Part shown: one piece after another, positions 55,931 to 64,000 of the stretch | Position numbering within the stretch: the stretch's first letter is position 1 | How the letters are laid out: each line of letters starts with the position of its first letter | NCBI RefSeq assembly: GCF_002161175.1 | Contig: NZ_NFMA01000002.1 | Coordinates: 160,325 to 224,324 of the forward strand | Length of the DNA stretch: 64,000 nucleotides | Direction of reading: 5' to 3' | Source: Flavonifractor sp. An100 | GTDB taxonomy: Bacteria; Bacillota; Clostridia; Oscillospirales; Oscillospiraceae | Translations under genes and position numbers: made by a program | The notes under the pieces: model-generated | Told to the model about the DNA's origin: nothing | What the model saw: only the letters and a program-made list of their open reading frames with translations | Databases searched by the model: none

Positions 55931-56425
55931 TTAACACACGCATTGCTTGCCGGACTTGTGTGTGGCTAGCGTGATTTGTGCTCCGGCTAAAGGTGTGGTG
56001 AGCCCATTCAGATCGGTAGCAGTCAAGACTCCGGCAATAGTCCCTAAATTTAAGGTGGCATCAGCAGTACAGACCAGATCCATTTGGACACTGGAGCCCT
56101 CAGATAAGGTTACGCCGGCCAAACTGCTTAACAAGTAACCAGTTTTTACAGCGCCAAGACTGTAAGTTCCGGTGGGGATTTCAGAGATTGTAAAGGCGCC
56201 GGTTTCGTCAGTTAAGGTATGGCGATAGGGTGTTCCAGTACTGTCAAAAAGCTTGACGGTGGCATCGGGAATAGGATCGGTGCCATCCGTTACAACGCCG
56301 AATACAGTGGCTGACGCAGCAGATGCAGGGGGCAGTTCCAGGTCGATATTAGCCTCCTGCATACCCTGAATGGGAAAACTCTGACTAAATTGTAAGCCAA
56401 GTAGATCCTGTTTCATATCTGCCAT
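55931..56425 (-). pseudogene. Truncated Cna/carboxypeptidase-regulatory-like repeat protein
   Basis: 164 residues: a conserved-looking N-terminus, one complete beta-sandwich repeat (VFGVVTDGTDPIPDATVKLFD ... GYLLSSLAGVTLSEG) and a second repeat that breaks off at AGAQITLA, ending in the unlike tail THKSGKQCVC. The break faces the end of element B, so element loss or insertion probably removed the 3' part. It follows the membrane gene by 25 bases in one operon. Intact function unknown. Confidence 0.62.
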
Positions 56426-56450
56426 AGTAATGACCTCCTGGATGAGTTAA

Positions 56451-57059
56451 TCAAGTTTGATTGGTTTGCTGTGTGGGGTGGCCAATCAAAAAGCCAACAC
56501 AGCCAGAGATGAAATCTCGAAACTGAACTATTGTTGCCGCAACGGAATCGGATTGAGCGGCAGTGTTGCAATGTTCCGTATTGCGTAGAAGCAGCAGGGT
56601 GATCAGGCAGAACAGCCCGATTCCAGCCGCAATCCAAACTTGGAGACAGCTTACCTGTACAGGGTCTGGGGAAGAAACAAAGTCTTGCTCCATTGTTTCC
56701 GAGGTTTTGGTAAGCGTGGGAGGTGCGATTTCGGTAGAGGTAGAAAAGTTAGGAGATTGCGTCTGACTGTTGTCCGCTGTCTCCATTATATGCGCTTGGT
56801 CAGAGGGGGGTGAGGCTGAAGTGGAACCGGAATGGCGCATAAAATTTCCGCTTAAAAAGTAACCAAAAATTGAGGCGGCGGATGTGCGGACAATAATATC
56901 AATTTCGTTAGAGGACTGTTGGGTACCCGAGCAGATAAATATATTATAGACCGATTGAAGAAGGAGTATGGCCATGATCAAAAGAAGGGCCAGGTCTACA
57001 GGGTGGATTGTAGATAAAATGGCACGTAAAGATAGTTTACAAGATTGGTTTGAACGCAT
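56451..57059 (-). CDS. Membrane protein of unknown function
   Basis: A 201-residue protein with one or two N-terminal membrane segments (LALLLIMAILLLQSVYNIF), a Ser/Thr/Pro-rich middle, and a second membrane region (VWIAAGIGLFCLITLLLL) near the C-terminus. ATG at 57059 has TTGGAGGGAATTATC upstream. It leads the Cna-like gene. No family recognised. Confidence 0.6.
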   Translation of the reverse strand: MRSNQSCKLSLRAILSTIHPVDLALLLIMAILLLQSVYNIFICSGTQQSSNEIDIIVRTSAASIFGYFLSGNFMRHSGSTSASPPSDQAHIMETADNSQTQSPNFSTSTEIAPPTLTKTSETMEQDFVSSPDPVQVSCLQVWIAAGIGLFCLITLLLLRNTEHCNTAAQSDSVAATIVQFRDFISGCVGFLIGHPTQQTNQT

Positions 57060-57162
57060 GATAATTCCCTCCAACCCATTGTATGCAGCAGCTATATTGT
57101 GGGGGAAGGGACTGCAAAACAGTGGCTGTGTTGCATTAAGGGGCAGCGGGAGAAAAGAAAAT

Positions 57163-57196
57163 AAAAAAACACCGTAGACAATTTTGTCCACGGTGT
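57163..57196 (-). terminator. Terminator of the tRNA-Gln gene
   Basis: On the minus strand ACACCGTGGACAA pairs with TTGTCTACGGTGT (one mismatch), followed by seven T residues, just after the CCA end. Confidence 0.9.
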
Positions 57197-57198
57197 TT

Positions 57199-57272
57199 TG
57201 GCAGCGGGAGAAGGATTCGAACCCTCACAAACAGAGTCAGAGTCTGTCGTGCTACCCTTACACAATCCCGCT
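57199..57272 (-). tRNA. tRNA-Gln (CTG)
   Basis: Cloverleaf with acceptor AGCGGGA/TCCCGCT, D arm GTGT...GCAC, anticodon stem ACAGA/TCTGT around loop CTCTGAC (anticodon CTG), T arm GAGGG-TTCGAAT-CCTTC, encoded CCA. Confidence 0.93.
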
Positions 57273-57352
57273 ATTTGATTGCTGTGCCGAAGCACGAATG
57301 TTATTATAGCAAACAATTCGAGAATGTCAAGGGGGAAAATGATTTTTTCCAA

Positions 57353-58054
57353 TTATTTTTTTGGCGGTATTTTTTGCGTCTCGGATGCGCAGGAGAGAGG
57401 GAGTTGAAAGACGGGCGTGCCCTCTGCCATAGGAGAAATGGAACCTTGGGGATAAGCTATTTCGATGCCTTGGGCGGTTAGGCAATAATCCTCTTTTGGG
57501 AAAAAGGTTTGAAGTCCGTGTTCCCATCCCGGGAGCAGAAAGCGAGATGCCGAAGCCTGTTGGTCGGCGGCCAGTTTCTTAAGTTGAGAAATTAACTTCT
57601 GCTTCCAGCGGTGACAGGAGCAGTAGAGAGCGTGGATTGGGTAAGGGGCTCCTTCCTGGATATCCCACACGTCGCCCCAACGCACTTGATTAGGAGGGCG
57701 ATTTCCCCTGATTTCCTGACCCGTCATGCGGATGCTGAGCAGGTGTTCGGTAAAAAGGGTGACTTCACCGCGCAAGCTCCCCTTCCAGGATACAAAAGGA
57801 TGGCTGTTAGCACGCAGGGTTGCCAGGTTCAAGCAGGCCTTCCAGTAGACTTCCCGCTCCCAGCGTTGTCTCCAGCTTTTGATCAGACGGCGATAATAGC
57901 GGTTGATCTTTGTTCCACTGCGCCCAGTACCACGCAACTCAGGCCAGGACACGTGGTACTCCAATACCGGCTCTCCCTCTAAGGTCAGAATGCGGGTATC
58001 TTCCTGCCAGAGCACCTCTATGGATTGGGGCGCTGTGTGGTCAGTGTGCTCCAT
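57353..58054 (-). CDS. DUF3298-like protein
   Basis: A 233-residue protein. The run from a ISxxGxR-like centre (HLLSIRMTGQEI...PPNQVRWGDVWDIQEGAPYP) and SRFLLPGWEHGLQTFFPKEDYCLTAQGIEIAYPQGSISPMAEG matches the DUF3298 fold seen at the C-terminus of anti-sigma factor RsiV. No signal peptide is present from the chosen start MEHTDHTAP (GAGGAGG upstream). Function unknown. Confidence 0.65.
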   Translation of the reverse strand: MEHTDHTAPQSIEVLWQEDTRILTLEGEPVLEYHVSWPELRGTGRSGTKINRYYRRLIKSWRQRWEREVYWKACLNLATLRANSHPFVSWKGSLRGEVTLFTEHLLSIRMTGQEIRGNRPPNQVRWGDVWDIQEGAPYPIHALYCSCHRWKQKLISQLKKLAADQQASASRFLLPGWEHGLQTFFPKEDYCLTAQGIEIAYPQGSISPMAEGTPVFQLPLSCASETQKIPPKK

Positions 58055-58136
58055 AAAGAAGCCTCCTCTCCTCCAGTTTTCTTTCCCCATCCTATGCCGA
58101 AACGCAGGAATGGGCACAGAGAAAGATATTTTTTTG

Positions 58137-58165
58137 TTTACTTTCATATTTTAGTGTGTTAAAAT
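58137..58165 (+). promoter_or_regulatory. Promoter of the TrpR-like/methyltransferase/hslO operon
   Basis: TTTACT, 17-base spacer, TAAAAT, 43 bases before the first gene. Confidence 0.55.
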
Positions 58166-58207
58166 AATAAAAAGATAAAACCGTAGTGGACGGGAAAGGA
58201 GAACTCC

Positions 58208-58504
58208 ATGTCTAAGTTTTTGGATAAGCCATCCAGTAATACGCTGTATCGGGCTATTGCCGCGTTGAAGGATGAAGAGGAGTGCCGCAAATTTTTGCAG
58301 GATCTGTGCACCGTGTCCGAATTGAAGGCGATGGAGCAGCGGATGGAAGTTGCCATGCTGCTGGACGAGGGGCTGATCTACAGTGAGATTTTAGAGCGGA
58401 CGGGAGCTTCCAGCGCCACGATTAGTCGAGTGAACCGATGCCTGCACTATGGAGCAGACGGCTATCGAACCATCATCCCCCGCCTGAAAGGACAGCAGTC
58501 ATGA
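58208..58504 (+). CDS. TrpR-related YerC/YecD-type DNA-binding protein
   Basis: A 98-residue protein of the TrpR-like YerC family: LCTVSELKAMEQRMEVAMLLDEGLIYSEILERTGASSATISRVNRCL is a helix-turn-helix of the trp repressor fold. Ligand and targets are unknown. It overlaps the methyltransferase gene by 4 bases. Confidence 0.85.
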   Translation: MSKFLDKPSSNTLYRAIAALKDEEECRKFLQDLCTVSELKAMEQRMEVAMLLDEGLIYSEILERTGASSATISRVNRCLHYGADGYRTIIPRLKGQQS

Positions 58505-59253
58505 GTAGCTATGAGTTTTTGGCGGGATGCTATGATCAACTGACCTATGATGTCCATTATGAAGTGTGGGCAGACTATATACAGCGGCAGTTCCACAAGT
58601 GGGGACTGCCAGGGAATACTGTGCTGGATTTGGCGTGTGGTACCGGCTCTTTGACCCGTGAGTTAGCTCTGCGGGGATATGAGATGATAGGAGTGGATCT
58701 CTCATCGGAGATGTTGGCGGAGGCGGTGGAAAAGAACCGGGATATCCAGGGGATCCAGCCCATTTTTTTGTGCCAAAGCATGGACCGGCTGGATTTGTAT
58801 GGTACCATTGACGCTTGTGTTTGCTGTCTGGACAGCATAAACTATGTGACTAATGCCATGCAACTGCAGCGGGCCTTTGATCGAGTGCATCTTTTCCTGA
58901 TGCCCGGAGGCCTTTTCTTATTTGATGTCAACACGCCGGAGAAGCTGGAGGGTCTAGACGGCCAGGTGTTTTTGGACGAGACGGAGGATACCTACTGTGT
59001 CTGGCGGGCGGAATATAGCCGCCGCAGCCGCATCTGTGCTTATTTTATGGATCTATTTCGGCTGGATGGTGAGACGGGGCAGTGGGTGCGAGGAGAAGAA
59101 CTGCACCGGGAACGGGCCTATACCCGGCAGGAATTAACGAACTATTTGCAGCAGGCAGGTTTCCGGGATATTAAGGTGTATGGCAATTTAAAGATGCGCG
59201 CTCCTGTAGACGGGGAGGAGCGGATCTTTTTTGTGGCCAGAAAGGATGGCTAA
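58501..59253 (+). CDS. Class I SAM-dependent methyltransferase
   Basis: A 250-residue methyltransferase. VLDLACGTGSLTREL (motif I, about 40-54), VDLSSEML and DACVCCLDSINYV are the SAM-binding blocks. Substrate unknown. ATG at 58501 overlaps the previous stop (ATGA). hslO follows 3 bases later. Confidence 0.87.
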   Translation: MSSYEFLAGCYDQLTYDVHYEVWADYIQRQFHKWGLPGNTVLDLACGTGSLTRELALRGYEMIGVDLSSEMLAEAVEKNRDIQGIQPIFLCQSMDRLDLYGTIDACVCCLDSINYVTNAMQLQRAFDRVHLFLMPGGLFLFDVNTPEKLEGLDGQVFLDETEDTYCVWRAEYSRRSRICAYFMDLFRLDGETGQWVRGEELHRERAYTRQELTNYLQQAGFRDIKVYGNLKMRAPVDGEERIFFVARKDG

Positions 59254-59256
59254 ACC

Positions 59257-60138
59257 ATGGGCGATGAAATTGTAAGAGCGATCACAGCAGATGGTTATGT
59301 GAAAGCTACGGCTATTACCGCTAAAGGGATTGTGGAGCGGGCGCGGAATATTCACATGCTGCTGCCTATGGCCACAGCTGCTCTTGGGCGGGCTTTGATG
59401 GGCGCCTCCATGATGGGAGATATGCTCAAGGAACAAAATGGCTCTGTTACCCTTCAAATCAAGGGAGGGGGGCCGTTAGGTGCCGTATTGGCAGTGTCTG
59501 ACTGCCAGGGAAATGTGCGCGGTTATGTTCAGAATCCCCATGTGGAACTGGTGGAGAAGTACCCAGGAAAGCTGGATGTGGGAGCTGCTGTAGGACAGAA
59601 CGGAACCTTGACTGTGATGAAGGATATCGGACTGAAGGAACCCTATATTGGTTCCATCGGTCTGTTCTCCGGTGAGATTGCAGACGATCTGGCCATGTAT
59701 TTTGTGGAGAGCGAGCAGATTCCTACCGCCTGTGCGCTGGGCGTGTTGGTTGGGACGGATCAGAGCGTGACAACAGCAGGGGGATATTTGATCCAATTGC
59801 TGCCGGGGGCGGGAGAAGAGATCATCTCCAGCATTGAGCGCGGGGTGCAGAAGGTAGGGTCGGTCAGTCACGCTCTGGAGGGCGGTTTGGATGGAGAAGG
59901 CCTGTTGCGTGCCGTGCTGTCAGAGTTCTCGTTGGAGATTTTGGAAAAGCATCCGGTGGAATACCGGTGTTACTGTTCTAGGGAACGAGTGACCCGAGCC
60001 TTGATCAGTATGGGACGCGAGGAATTATCGTCTCTTCTGAAGGAACAGGGGCAAGCAGAGCTGACATGCCAGTTTTGCGACCGGGTATATTCCTACACCC
60101 GGGAGGAGCTGGGAGAGCTGTTGCGTGGTATGAGCTAA
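59257..60138 (+). CDS. hslO: Redox-regulated chaperone Hsp33
   Basis: A 293-residue chaperone activated by oxidation. The C-terminal redox switch has CYC and CQFC zinc-binding cysteines (YRCYCSRERV, TCQFCDRVY). The N-terminal substrate domain begins IVRAITADGYVKATAI. Last gene of a three-gene operon. Confidence 0.94.
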   Translation: MGDEIVRAITADGYVKATAITAKGIVERARNIHMLLPMATAALGRALMGASMMGDMLKEQNGSVTLQIKGGGPLGAVLAVSDCQGNVRGYVQNPHVELVEKYPGKLDVGAAVGQNGTLTVMKDIGLKEPYIGSIGLFSGEIADDLAMYFVESEQIPTACALGVLVGTDQSVTTAGGYLIQLLPGAGEEIISSIERGVQKVGSVSHALEGGLDGEGLLRAVLSEFSLEILEKHPVEYRCYCSRERVTRALISMGREELSSLLKEQGQAELTCQFCDRVYSYTREELGELLRGMS

Positions 60139-60154
60139 GCGTGGAGCATAAAAT

Positions 60155-60187
60155 ATGGGCGGGAGATTTTATCTCCCGCCCATTTAT
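60155..60187. terminator. Hairpin between hslO and pfkA
   Basis: A perfect 13-bp stem ATGGGCGGGAGAT (60155-60167) and complement (60171-60183), 3-base loop, short T tract. Shared by two convergent units. Confidence 0.8.
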
Positions 60188-60189
60188 TG

Positions 60190-61191
60190 TTAACGTCCGC
60201 TGTTGGTCAGTGCCTGCAAAACATTGTAGCGTTCCATATCAAACTCTTTATGCATGGCCAGCGCAGCCTCCATGTCCAGGTCCACGATCCGACCGTCCTG
60301 GGTGGCAATAATCCGGTTGCCTTTTCCTTCCATCAAGACATTGACGGCCTCATAGCCCATACGGCTGGCGGTTTCACGATCGCGGGCTGTGGGAGAACCG
60401 CCGCGCTGAATATGGCCCAACACAGTTACGCGGGGATCAATGCCCACTTCCTCCTGAATCCGCTTGGCAATTTCAAAGGCACTACCAGCACCTTCGGCAA
60501 CCACAACCATATAATGGGTTGTGCCGGCTAGACGGGCGCGACGGATTTTCTCCACCACGTCTGTCTCAAAGTCAACGGGGCGCTCAGGAATGAGTACAGC
60601 AGTGGCGCCTACCGAGATGCCCACATAGAGAGCTAGGTAGCCCGCATGGCGTCCCATCACTTCTACCACCGAGCAACGCTCATGGGACTGCATGGTGTCT
60701 CTCAGCTTATCGATGCACTCCACAGCCGTGTTGCAGGCGGTGTCAAAGCCGATGGTGTAGTGAGAGCAGCCGATATCATTGTCAATGGTAGCAGGAATCC
60801 CAACTACGGACAAATGCTGACCGGACTCTCCAATTTGACGGGAGAGGGCCAATGCGCCGCGGAAGGTTCCATCGCCGCCAATTGCCACAATGCCGTCCAG
60901 CCCTAACAGTTTGCAGGTAGCAATCGCCTTTTCCCGCCCCTCGGGCTGCATAAACTCTGCACTGCGGGCAGTATAAAGAATGGTTCCGCCCTTATTGATA
61001 ATGTGACTAACGCTGGAGCTCTCCATCCGAACAAAATCGCTGTTAATAAGGCCGCTCCAACCACGACGGATGCCAACGCACTCAATTCCCTTGCTCACGG
61101 CAGTACGAACTACTGCGCGAACAGCAGCGTTCATACCGGGGGCGTCGCCACCGCTGGTCAGCACGCCGATCCGTTTCACCTGACTGTCCAT
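60190..61191 (-). CDS. pfkA: ATP-dependent 6-phosphofructokinase
   Basis: A 333-residue glycolytic kinase. GGDAPGMNAAVR holds the first phosphate-binding loop; VAIGGDGTFRGA has Gly after the GGD, which favours ATP over pyrophosphate; TIDNDIGCSHYTIGFDTA holds the catalytic Asp. GSPTARDRETASRMG near the end is typical. Single-gene unit. Confidence 0.94.
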   Translation of the reverse strand: MDSQVKRIGVLTSGGDAPGMNAAVRAVVRTAVSKGIECVGIRRGWSGLINSDFVRMESSSVSHIINKGGTILYTARSAEFMQPEGREKAIATCKLLGLDGIVAIGGDGTFRGALALSRQIGESGQHLSVVGIPATIDNDIGCSHYTIGFDTACNTAVECIDKLRDTMQSHERCSVVEVMGRHAGYLALYVGISVGATAVLIPERPVDFETDVVEKIRRARLAGTTHYMVVVAEGAGSAFEIAKRIQEEVGIDPRVTVLGHIQRGGSPTARDRETASRMGYEAVNVLMEGKGNRIIATQDGRIVDLDMEAALAMHKEFDMERYNVLQALTNSGR

Positions 61192-61252
61192 ATCCCGACC
61201 CTCCTTGATATCCGGTCCCCACTCACATTGGGAACCTGGTCTTACCTATAGT

Positions 61253-61281
61253 AATGTAGGAAACTGGAATCATTATGTCAT
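61253..61281 (-). promoter_or_regulatory. Possible pfkA promoter
   Basis: Minus-strand ATGACA, 17-base spacer, TACATT, about 60 bases before the gene. Confidence 0.4.
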
Positions 61282-61394
61282 TATTAAAAACGAATGTCAA
61301 GAAGGGGGAGAGGATGGAAAATAAGGTAGTATCGGCTCCATCATAGTCTCTGTTGGGACGCAAAAAAAATTTATGCTAAATTTTGTTTTTCCTG

Positions 61395-61423
61395 TTGACA
61401 AGTCGGATTTAGTTTAGTATAAT
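61395..61423 (+). promoter_or_regulatory. Consensus promoter of the tRNA cluster
   Basis: Perfect TTGACA, 17-base spacer, perfect TATAAT, 32 bases before tRNA-Val. The strongest sigma-A promoter in the window. Confidence 0.9.
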
Positions 61424-61455
61424 GATCAAGCCGTCGCAAGAGCGGGGGCAAACCG

Positions 61456-61531
61456 GGGAGCATAGCTCAGCTGGTAGAGCACATGCCTTACAAGCATGGG
61501 GTCACAGGTTCGAGCCCTGTTGTTCCCACCA
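61456..61531 (+). tRNA. tRNA-Val (TAC)
   Basis: Acceptor GGGAGCA/TGTTCCC, anticodon loop CTTACAA between CATGC/GCATG, T loop TTCGAGC, encoded CCA. Confidence 0.95.
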
Positions 61532-61562
61532 CTTTGACCCTAGGAATCCCCCCGGACTACCT

Positions 61563-61639
<77 letters not shown>

Positions 61640-61674
61640 CTTTTTATTTCTTTTGAGTGTGTCAAAAGAAATAT

Positions 61675-61750
61675 GCCTCTGTAGCTCAGTTGGTAGAGCA
61701 GGGGACTGAAAATCCCCGTGTCGTTGGTTCGATTCCGACCGGAGGCACCA
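61675..61750 (+). tRNA. tRNA-Phe (GAA)
   Basis: Acceptor GCCTCTG/CGGAGGC, anticodon loop CTGAAAA between GGGGA/TCCCC, encoded CCA. Confidence 0.95.
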
Positions 61751-61782
61751 CTTCCTCATAGATTTCCTGTGGGGAAGCTTAT

Positions 61783-61858
61783 GCGAGTGTAGCTCATCTG
61801 GTAGAGCGCCACCTTGCCAAGGTGGAGGTAGCGAGTTCGAGCCTCGTCACTCGCTCCA
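61783..61858 (+). tRNA. tRNA-Gly (GCC)
   Basis: Acceptor GCGAGTG/CACTCGC, anticodon loop TTGCCAA between CCACC/GGTGG, encoded CCA. Confidence 0.95.
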
Positions 61859-61887
61859 TTTTTTTGGAGCACTGTGTTGCTCCATAT

Positions 61888-61962
61888 GGTGCCATAGCCA
61901 AGTGGTAAGGCAGAGCTCTGCAAAAGCTCCACTCCCCAGTTCAAATCTGGGTGGCACCTCCA
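61888..61962 (+). tRNA. tRNA-Cys (GCA)
   Basis: Acceptor GGTGCCA/TGGCACC, anticodon loop CTGCAAA between GAGCT/AGCTC, encoded CCA. Confidence 0.95.
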
Positions 61963-61965
61963 AAT

Positions 61966-62003
61966 CGGAGCAAGCATGAGATTGCTTGCTCCGATTTTTT
62001 TAT
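61966..62003 (+). terminator. tRNA cluster terminator
   Basis: 11-bp stem CGGAGCAAGCA (61966-61976) with 61983-61993, 6-base loop, then ATTTTTTTATTTT. Confidence 0.95.
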
Positions 62004-62049
62004 TTTAGTAATGTAGATACTATAGTTTTTTGCGCTGGGGGGAGAAATT

Positions 62050-63404
62050 ATGAGCTGTCGAAAATTTTTATTCTCACTGTTTTTGATTGTACTTATTCCT
62101 CTATATTTATGTAGTTGTGGTAGTGTGGATAGGGATGTCGATGAAAATGAGTTGTCTTCGGAATCTTCTAGCGGGATAGATTATGAATATAAAAATTTGA
62201 AAGGGCAAATTTTTTCTTTTCATTGCAGTGATTCCAATACCATAATTTATGAAAAAACAGTGAACCAACTTATCACTGAATGGAAAGATAATGTTGCACT
62301 AGCTGAAAGAACTTATAATCAGCAAAATGTAATGATAGTGGCTGAAGGATATATTCGAAGTATTGAAAGGGATTAGAACAAGATTCTTATTATTTATTAC
62401 TATCCGAGAATGAAGATAGTGGTTTGTTTTCCATGGATGAACTTAGGGTCTATTTTCAAGACGAATCAACTTTGGATTCGCTTCTTTTGTTAAAATCTGG
62501 TGATTATATTACGCTGGTTTGTTCTGCTCAAGACACTACATTTTTCCTTGAATATCCGGAACTTAAGGCTGAATTAGTATTGGAGGCAATCCCAGTTGCA
62601 GATTCGGAGAACGGTATTGCTTCACTAATAGGTCATACGGTATCAGATATTATATCACAATATGGGAACGATTACATTGTTGATTGTTGGTCTGGCGGTA
62701 TGTATATAACGTACGATGATTGTCCATACAATTTTTACTATAGCACTGTTGAATATGACAGTGATTGGAATCCGAATCCGGATGATAAAATCTGGGGAGT
62801 TGAGACCTTTGCCGACAAAATGATCATTGATGGAGCGGTAATGATTGGTGGTTCTTTGGAAAGCGCTGAAGACTTTTGGGGAAGTAAATTCGAATTATAT
62901 GATAACTATGATTATGACGGAAATTGCGGTACTACTAATATTACTCGAAATAATTTGAAGTACACTTTAACATTTGATAGAGACTCAGATGTTCTAATCA
63001 GTGCAAGCTGTTGGGCGGAATTTATACCTCCTAGTCATCCGGACATTATACAGGAAAATATTGATAAATTGGAGTTTAATTATGGAGATATAGATAATAC
63101 AAAGGAAATATTTATGCTTTGTCTAGCTCAAGATGATTTAATTGGTTATTATGAAGGAAAAAACAGTTTATATAATTGGAAAGAAGATTTTGAAGCCCCC
63201 AATTTTGTATCGACAGATTATTGGTTTAGTGTTATGGACGATTTAGATTGCTATCTTGATGGAGAAATATGTAAGTATGAAGAACTTTGGGAAGCGACAG
63301 AAACTGCCTTTTATATGTATGCTGCTCAACAAGTAGATTCAACTGCTGATACTATTGCGGATAACCTAAATAAAATTTATCATCATTTAGGGGAGATACA
63401 ATAA
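62050..63404 (+). pseudogene. Lipoprotein gene of unknown function broken by a frameshift
   Basis: First part (62050-62376, 108 codons): signal MSCRKFLFSLFLIVLIPLYL with lipobox LCSC, then a soluble start ending SIERD. The -1 frame then continues without stop to 63404, reading KGLEQDSYYLLL before SMDELRVYFQDEST and about 330 further residues rich in Asp, Tyr and Trp. The switch falls at a GAAAGGGA stretch near 62364-62371, so one base was lost there, or it is a sequencing error. Very AT-rich compared with the core genome, suggesting recent transfer. No family recognised. Confidence 0.72.
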
Positions 63405-63484
63405 CTTGAATTTGGGTTGGCTGGGAGAAAATGGCATCTATACCTTACGGACAAGACAGAATGTGTTGACAAAAAAGATGCACA

Positions 63485-63518
63485 GCAAAAACGCCGCACA
63501 AAAGTGCGGTGTTTTTGC
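63485..63518. terminator. Bidirectional terminator after the lipoprotein gene
   Basis: GCAAAAACGCCGCAC pairs with GTGCGGTGTTTTTGC (one G-U) around AAAA; A and T runs on both sides. Confidence 0.85.
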
Positions 63519-63666
63519 GTTTCAAGAAAAATATTGGGCGAAATAGGAGAAAAAAGTTTGAAAGTTGAAAATCTAGTTCCGTTTTTCCAGATTCACGCTT
63601 TGGGAGATGCATAGAGGGCTATTAAGGAACAAAAGTGTTTCGAACTCCCCAGCTCTCCCTCCACGA

Positions 63667-63715
63667 AGCCCCTCATGGATTACCACTTCCCGTGGCAGCC
63701 ATGGGGGGCTTTTTT
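63667..63715 (+). terminator. Terminator-like hairpin
   Basis: AGCCCCTCATGG (63667-63678) pairs with CCATGGGGGGCT (63699-63710) with one G-U; the 20-base loop holds a CCAC/GTGG mini-stem; six T residues follow. The transcript it ends is not identified; no gene is seen in 63405-63666. Confidence 0.7.
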
Positions 63716-63814
63716 ACTTTTCCATAGGAATCGGATATTTGGCACTTATACTTTGTTTGTCCATCATTCTTTGTTGGTGTTGGTAATAGCTTTCTCCAGA
63801 CTTTTTATCTATGG

Positions 63815-63885
63815 GTAGGGCCGCGTGAGAACCACGCGGGGGTGAAAGTCCCGTGGAGCTGCGCCAGCAGCCGTCCGTTATGTGA
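63815..63885 (+). other. Structured stretch resembling a group II intron 5' fragment
   Basis: CGCGTG/CACGCG hairpin followed by GGGGGTGAAAGTCCC and GGAGCTGCGCCAGCAGCC. The GGTGAAAGTCC element is frequent in domain I of bacterial group II introns. Only a short part is in the window, and no reverse transcriptase is seen. Confidence 0.3.
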
Positions 63886-63890
63886 ATACG

Positions 63891-63978
63891 CCGCCTGAAA
63901 CGGTGCCCTTAGACCGCACGAATGGTGCAGCCAGACCGCTGAAATGGTGCATGGTCACCGCAGACATGGTGCATTGAC
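63891..63978 (+). repeat. 22-bp tandem repeat, four units
   Basis: Units begin at 63891, 63913, 63935 and 63957 with the shared core CCGC-N3-4-AATGGTGCA (first unit most diverged). Exact 22-bp period. Such short repeats occur at the ends of IS21-like insertion sequences; the window ends before any transposase. Confidence 0.6.
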
Positions 63979-64000
63979 AGGATGGCCACTAAAATGGATT

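Larger units (their letters stand above)
51171..55950 (+). mobile_element. Integrative element B, right end missing
   Basis: Same gene order as element A: XRE regulator (minus), excisionase, tyrosine integrase, MobC-like protein, RepA-like ATPase, iterons. It starts at the duplicated guaA core and has a paired motif at the same distance from it as element A. No relaxase, oriT or right-hand core is found. The right limit, near a truncated gene at 55931, is approximate. Confidence 0.68.

Noticed and set aside
56370..56382. Right-hand core of element B (GAATGGGAAAA)
   Set aside because: It matches the guaA core for only nine bases and lies inside a coding sequence with no arm motifs nearby.
62364..62371. 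Programmed -1 frameshift in the lipoprotein gene
   Set aside because: GAAAGGGA is not a proper slippery heptamer in frame and no stimulating structure is clear; a simple mutation or sequencing error fits better.
63630..63666. 3' end of a tmRNA or tRNA as an attachment site
   Set aside because: TTTCGAACTCCCCAGCTC recalls a T arm, but the acceptor partner and CCA end are missing.

Overview
The window looks like chromosome of a gut Firmicute of the Oscillospiraceae (Flavonifractor/Pseudoflavonifractor/Lawsonibacter-like). Pointers are the GC-rich codon use, FabK rather than FabI, the LL-diaminopimelate aminotransferase route, a type III glutamine synthetase beside a type I enzyme with an ANTAR regulator, TAXI-TRAP uptake, and a bilirubin reductase operon. 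The species is inference; the gene families are read directly from the sequence.

Layout. 1-5.1 kb: type II fatty-acid synthesis operon (fabH end, fabK, fabD, fabG, fabF, fabZ) with a MarR-like regulator. 5.1-12.3 kb: HPr-like protein and fructokinase (minus); NSS transporter, TAXI-TRAP system and glutaminase (plus). 12.4-17.8 kb (minus): purA, a surface-anchored C-terminal-processing protease and two CobW-type GTPases. 18.0-20.1 kb (minus): MarR regulator, old-yellow-enzyme reductase and flavodoxin, read as bilQRS, with two palindromic operators over the promoter. 20.2-24.9 kb: CBS protein, ppk1, alanine symporter, nrdR. 25.0-35.5 kb: purF with a terminator in its leader, GSIII, GSI, ANTAR regulator, dapF, dapL, and glmS with a glmS ribozyme. 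35.5-43.7 kb: small membrane and unknown genes, carAB, a 27-codon transcription unit, guaA.

43.7-55.9 kb is accessory DNA at the 3' end of guaA. Two related integrative mobilizable elements lie head to tail. Element A (about 43742-51170) is complete: XRE regulator, excisionase, tyrosine integrase, MobC-like protein, RepA-like ATPase, origin region, oriT, MobV relaxase, and an Lsa-type ABC-F resistance gene behind a ribosome-controlled attenuator. Its ends carry a duplicated guaA 3' core. Element B (about 51171-55.9 kb) has the same order up to the RepA gene and origin, then stops beside a truncated gene. Both origins share one plan, three direct plus three inverted 9-bp iterons, but differ in iteron sequence.

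55.9-64 kb: a two-gene membrane/Cna-like operon, tRNA-Gln, a DUF3298 protein, a TrpR-like regulator-methyltransferase-hslO operon, pfkA, a five-tRNA cluster with a consensus promoter, an AT-rich lipoprotein gene broken by a frameshift, and at the right edge a 22-bp tandem repeat that may belong to another mobile element.
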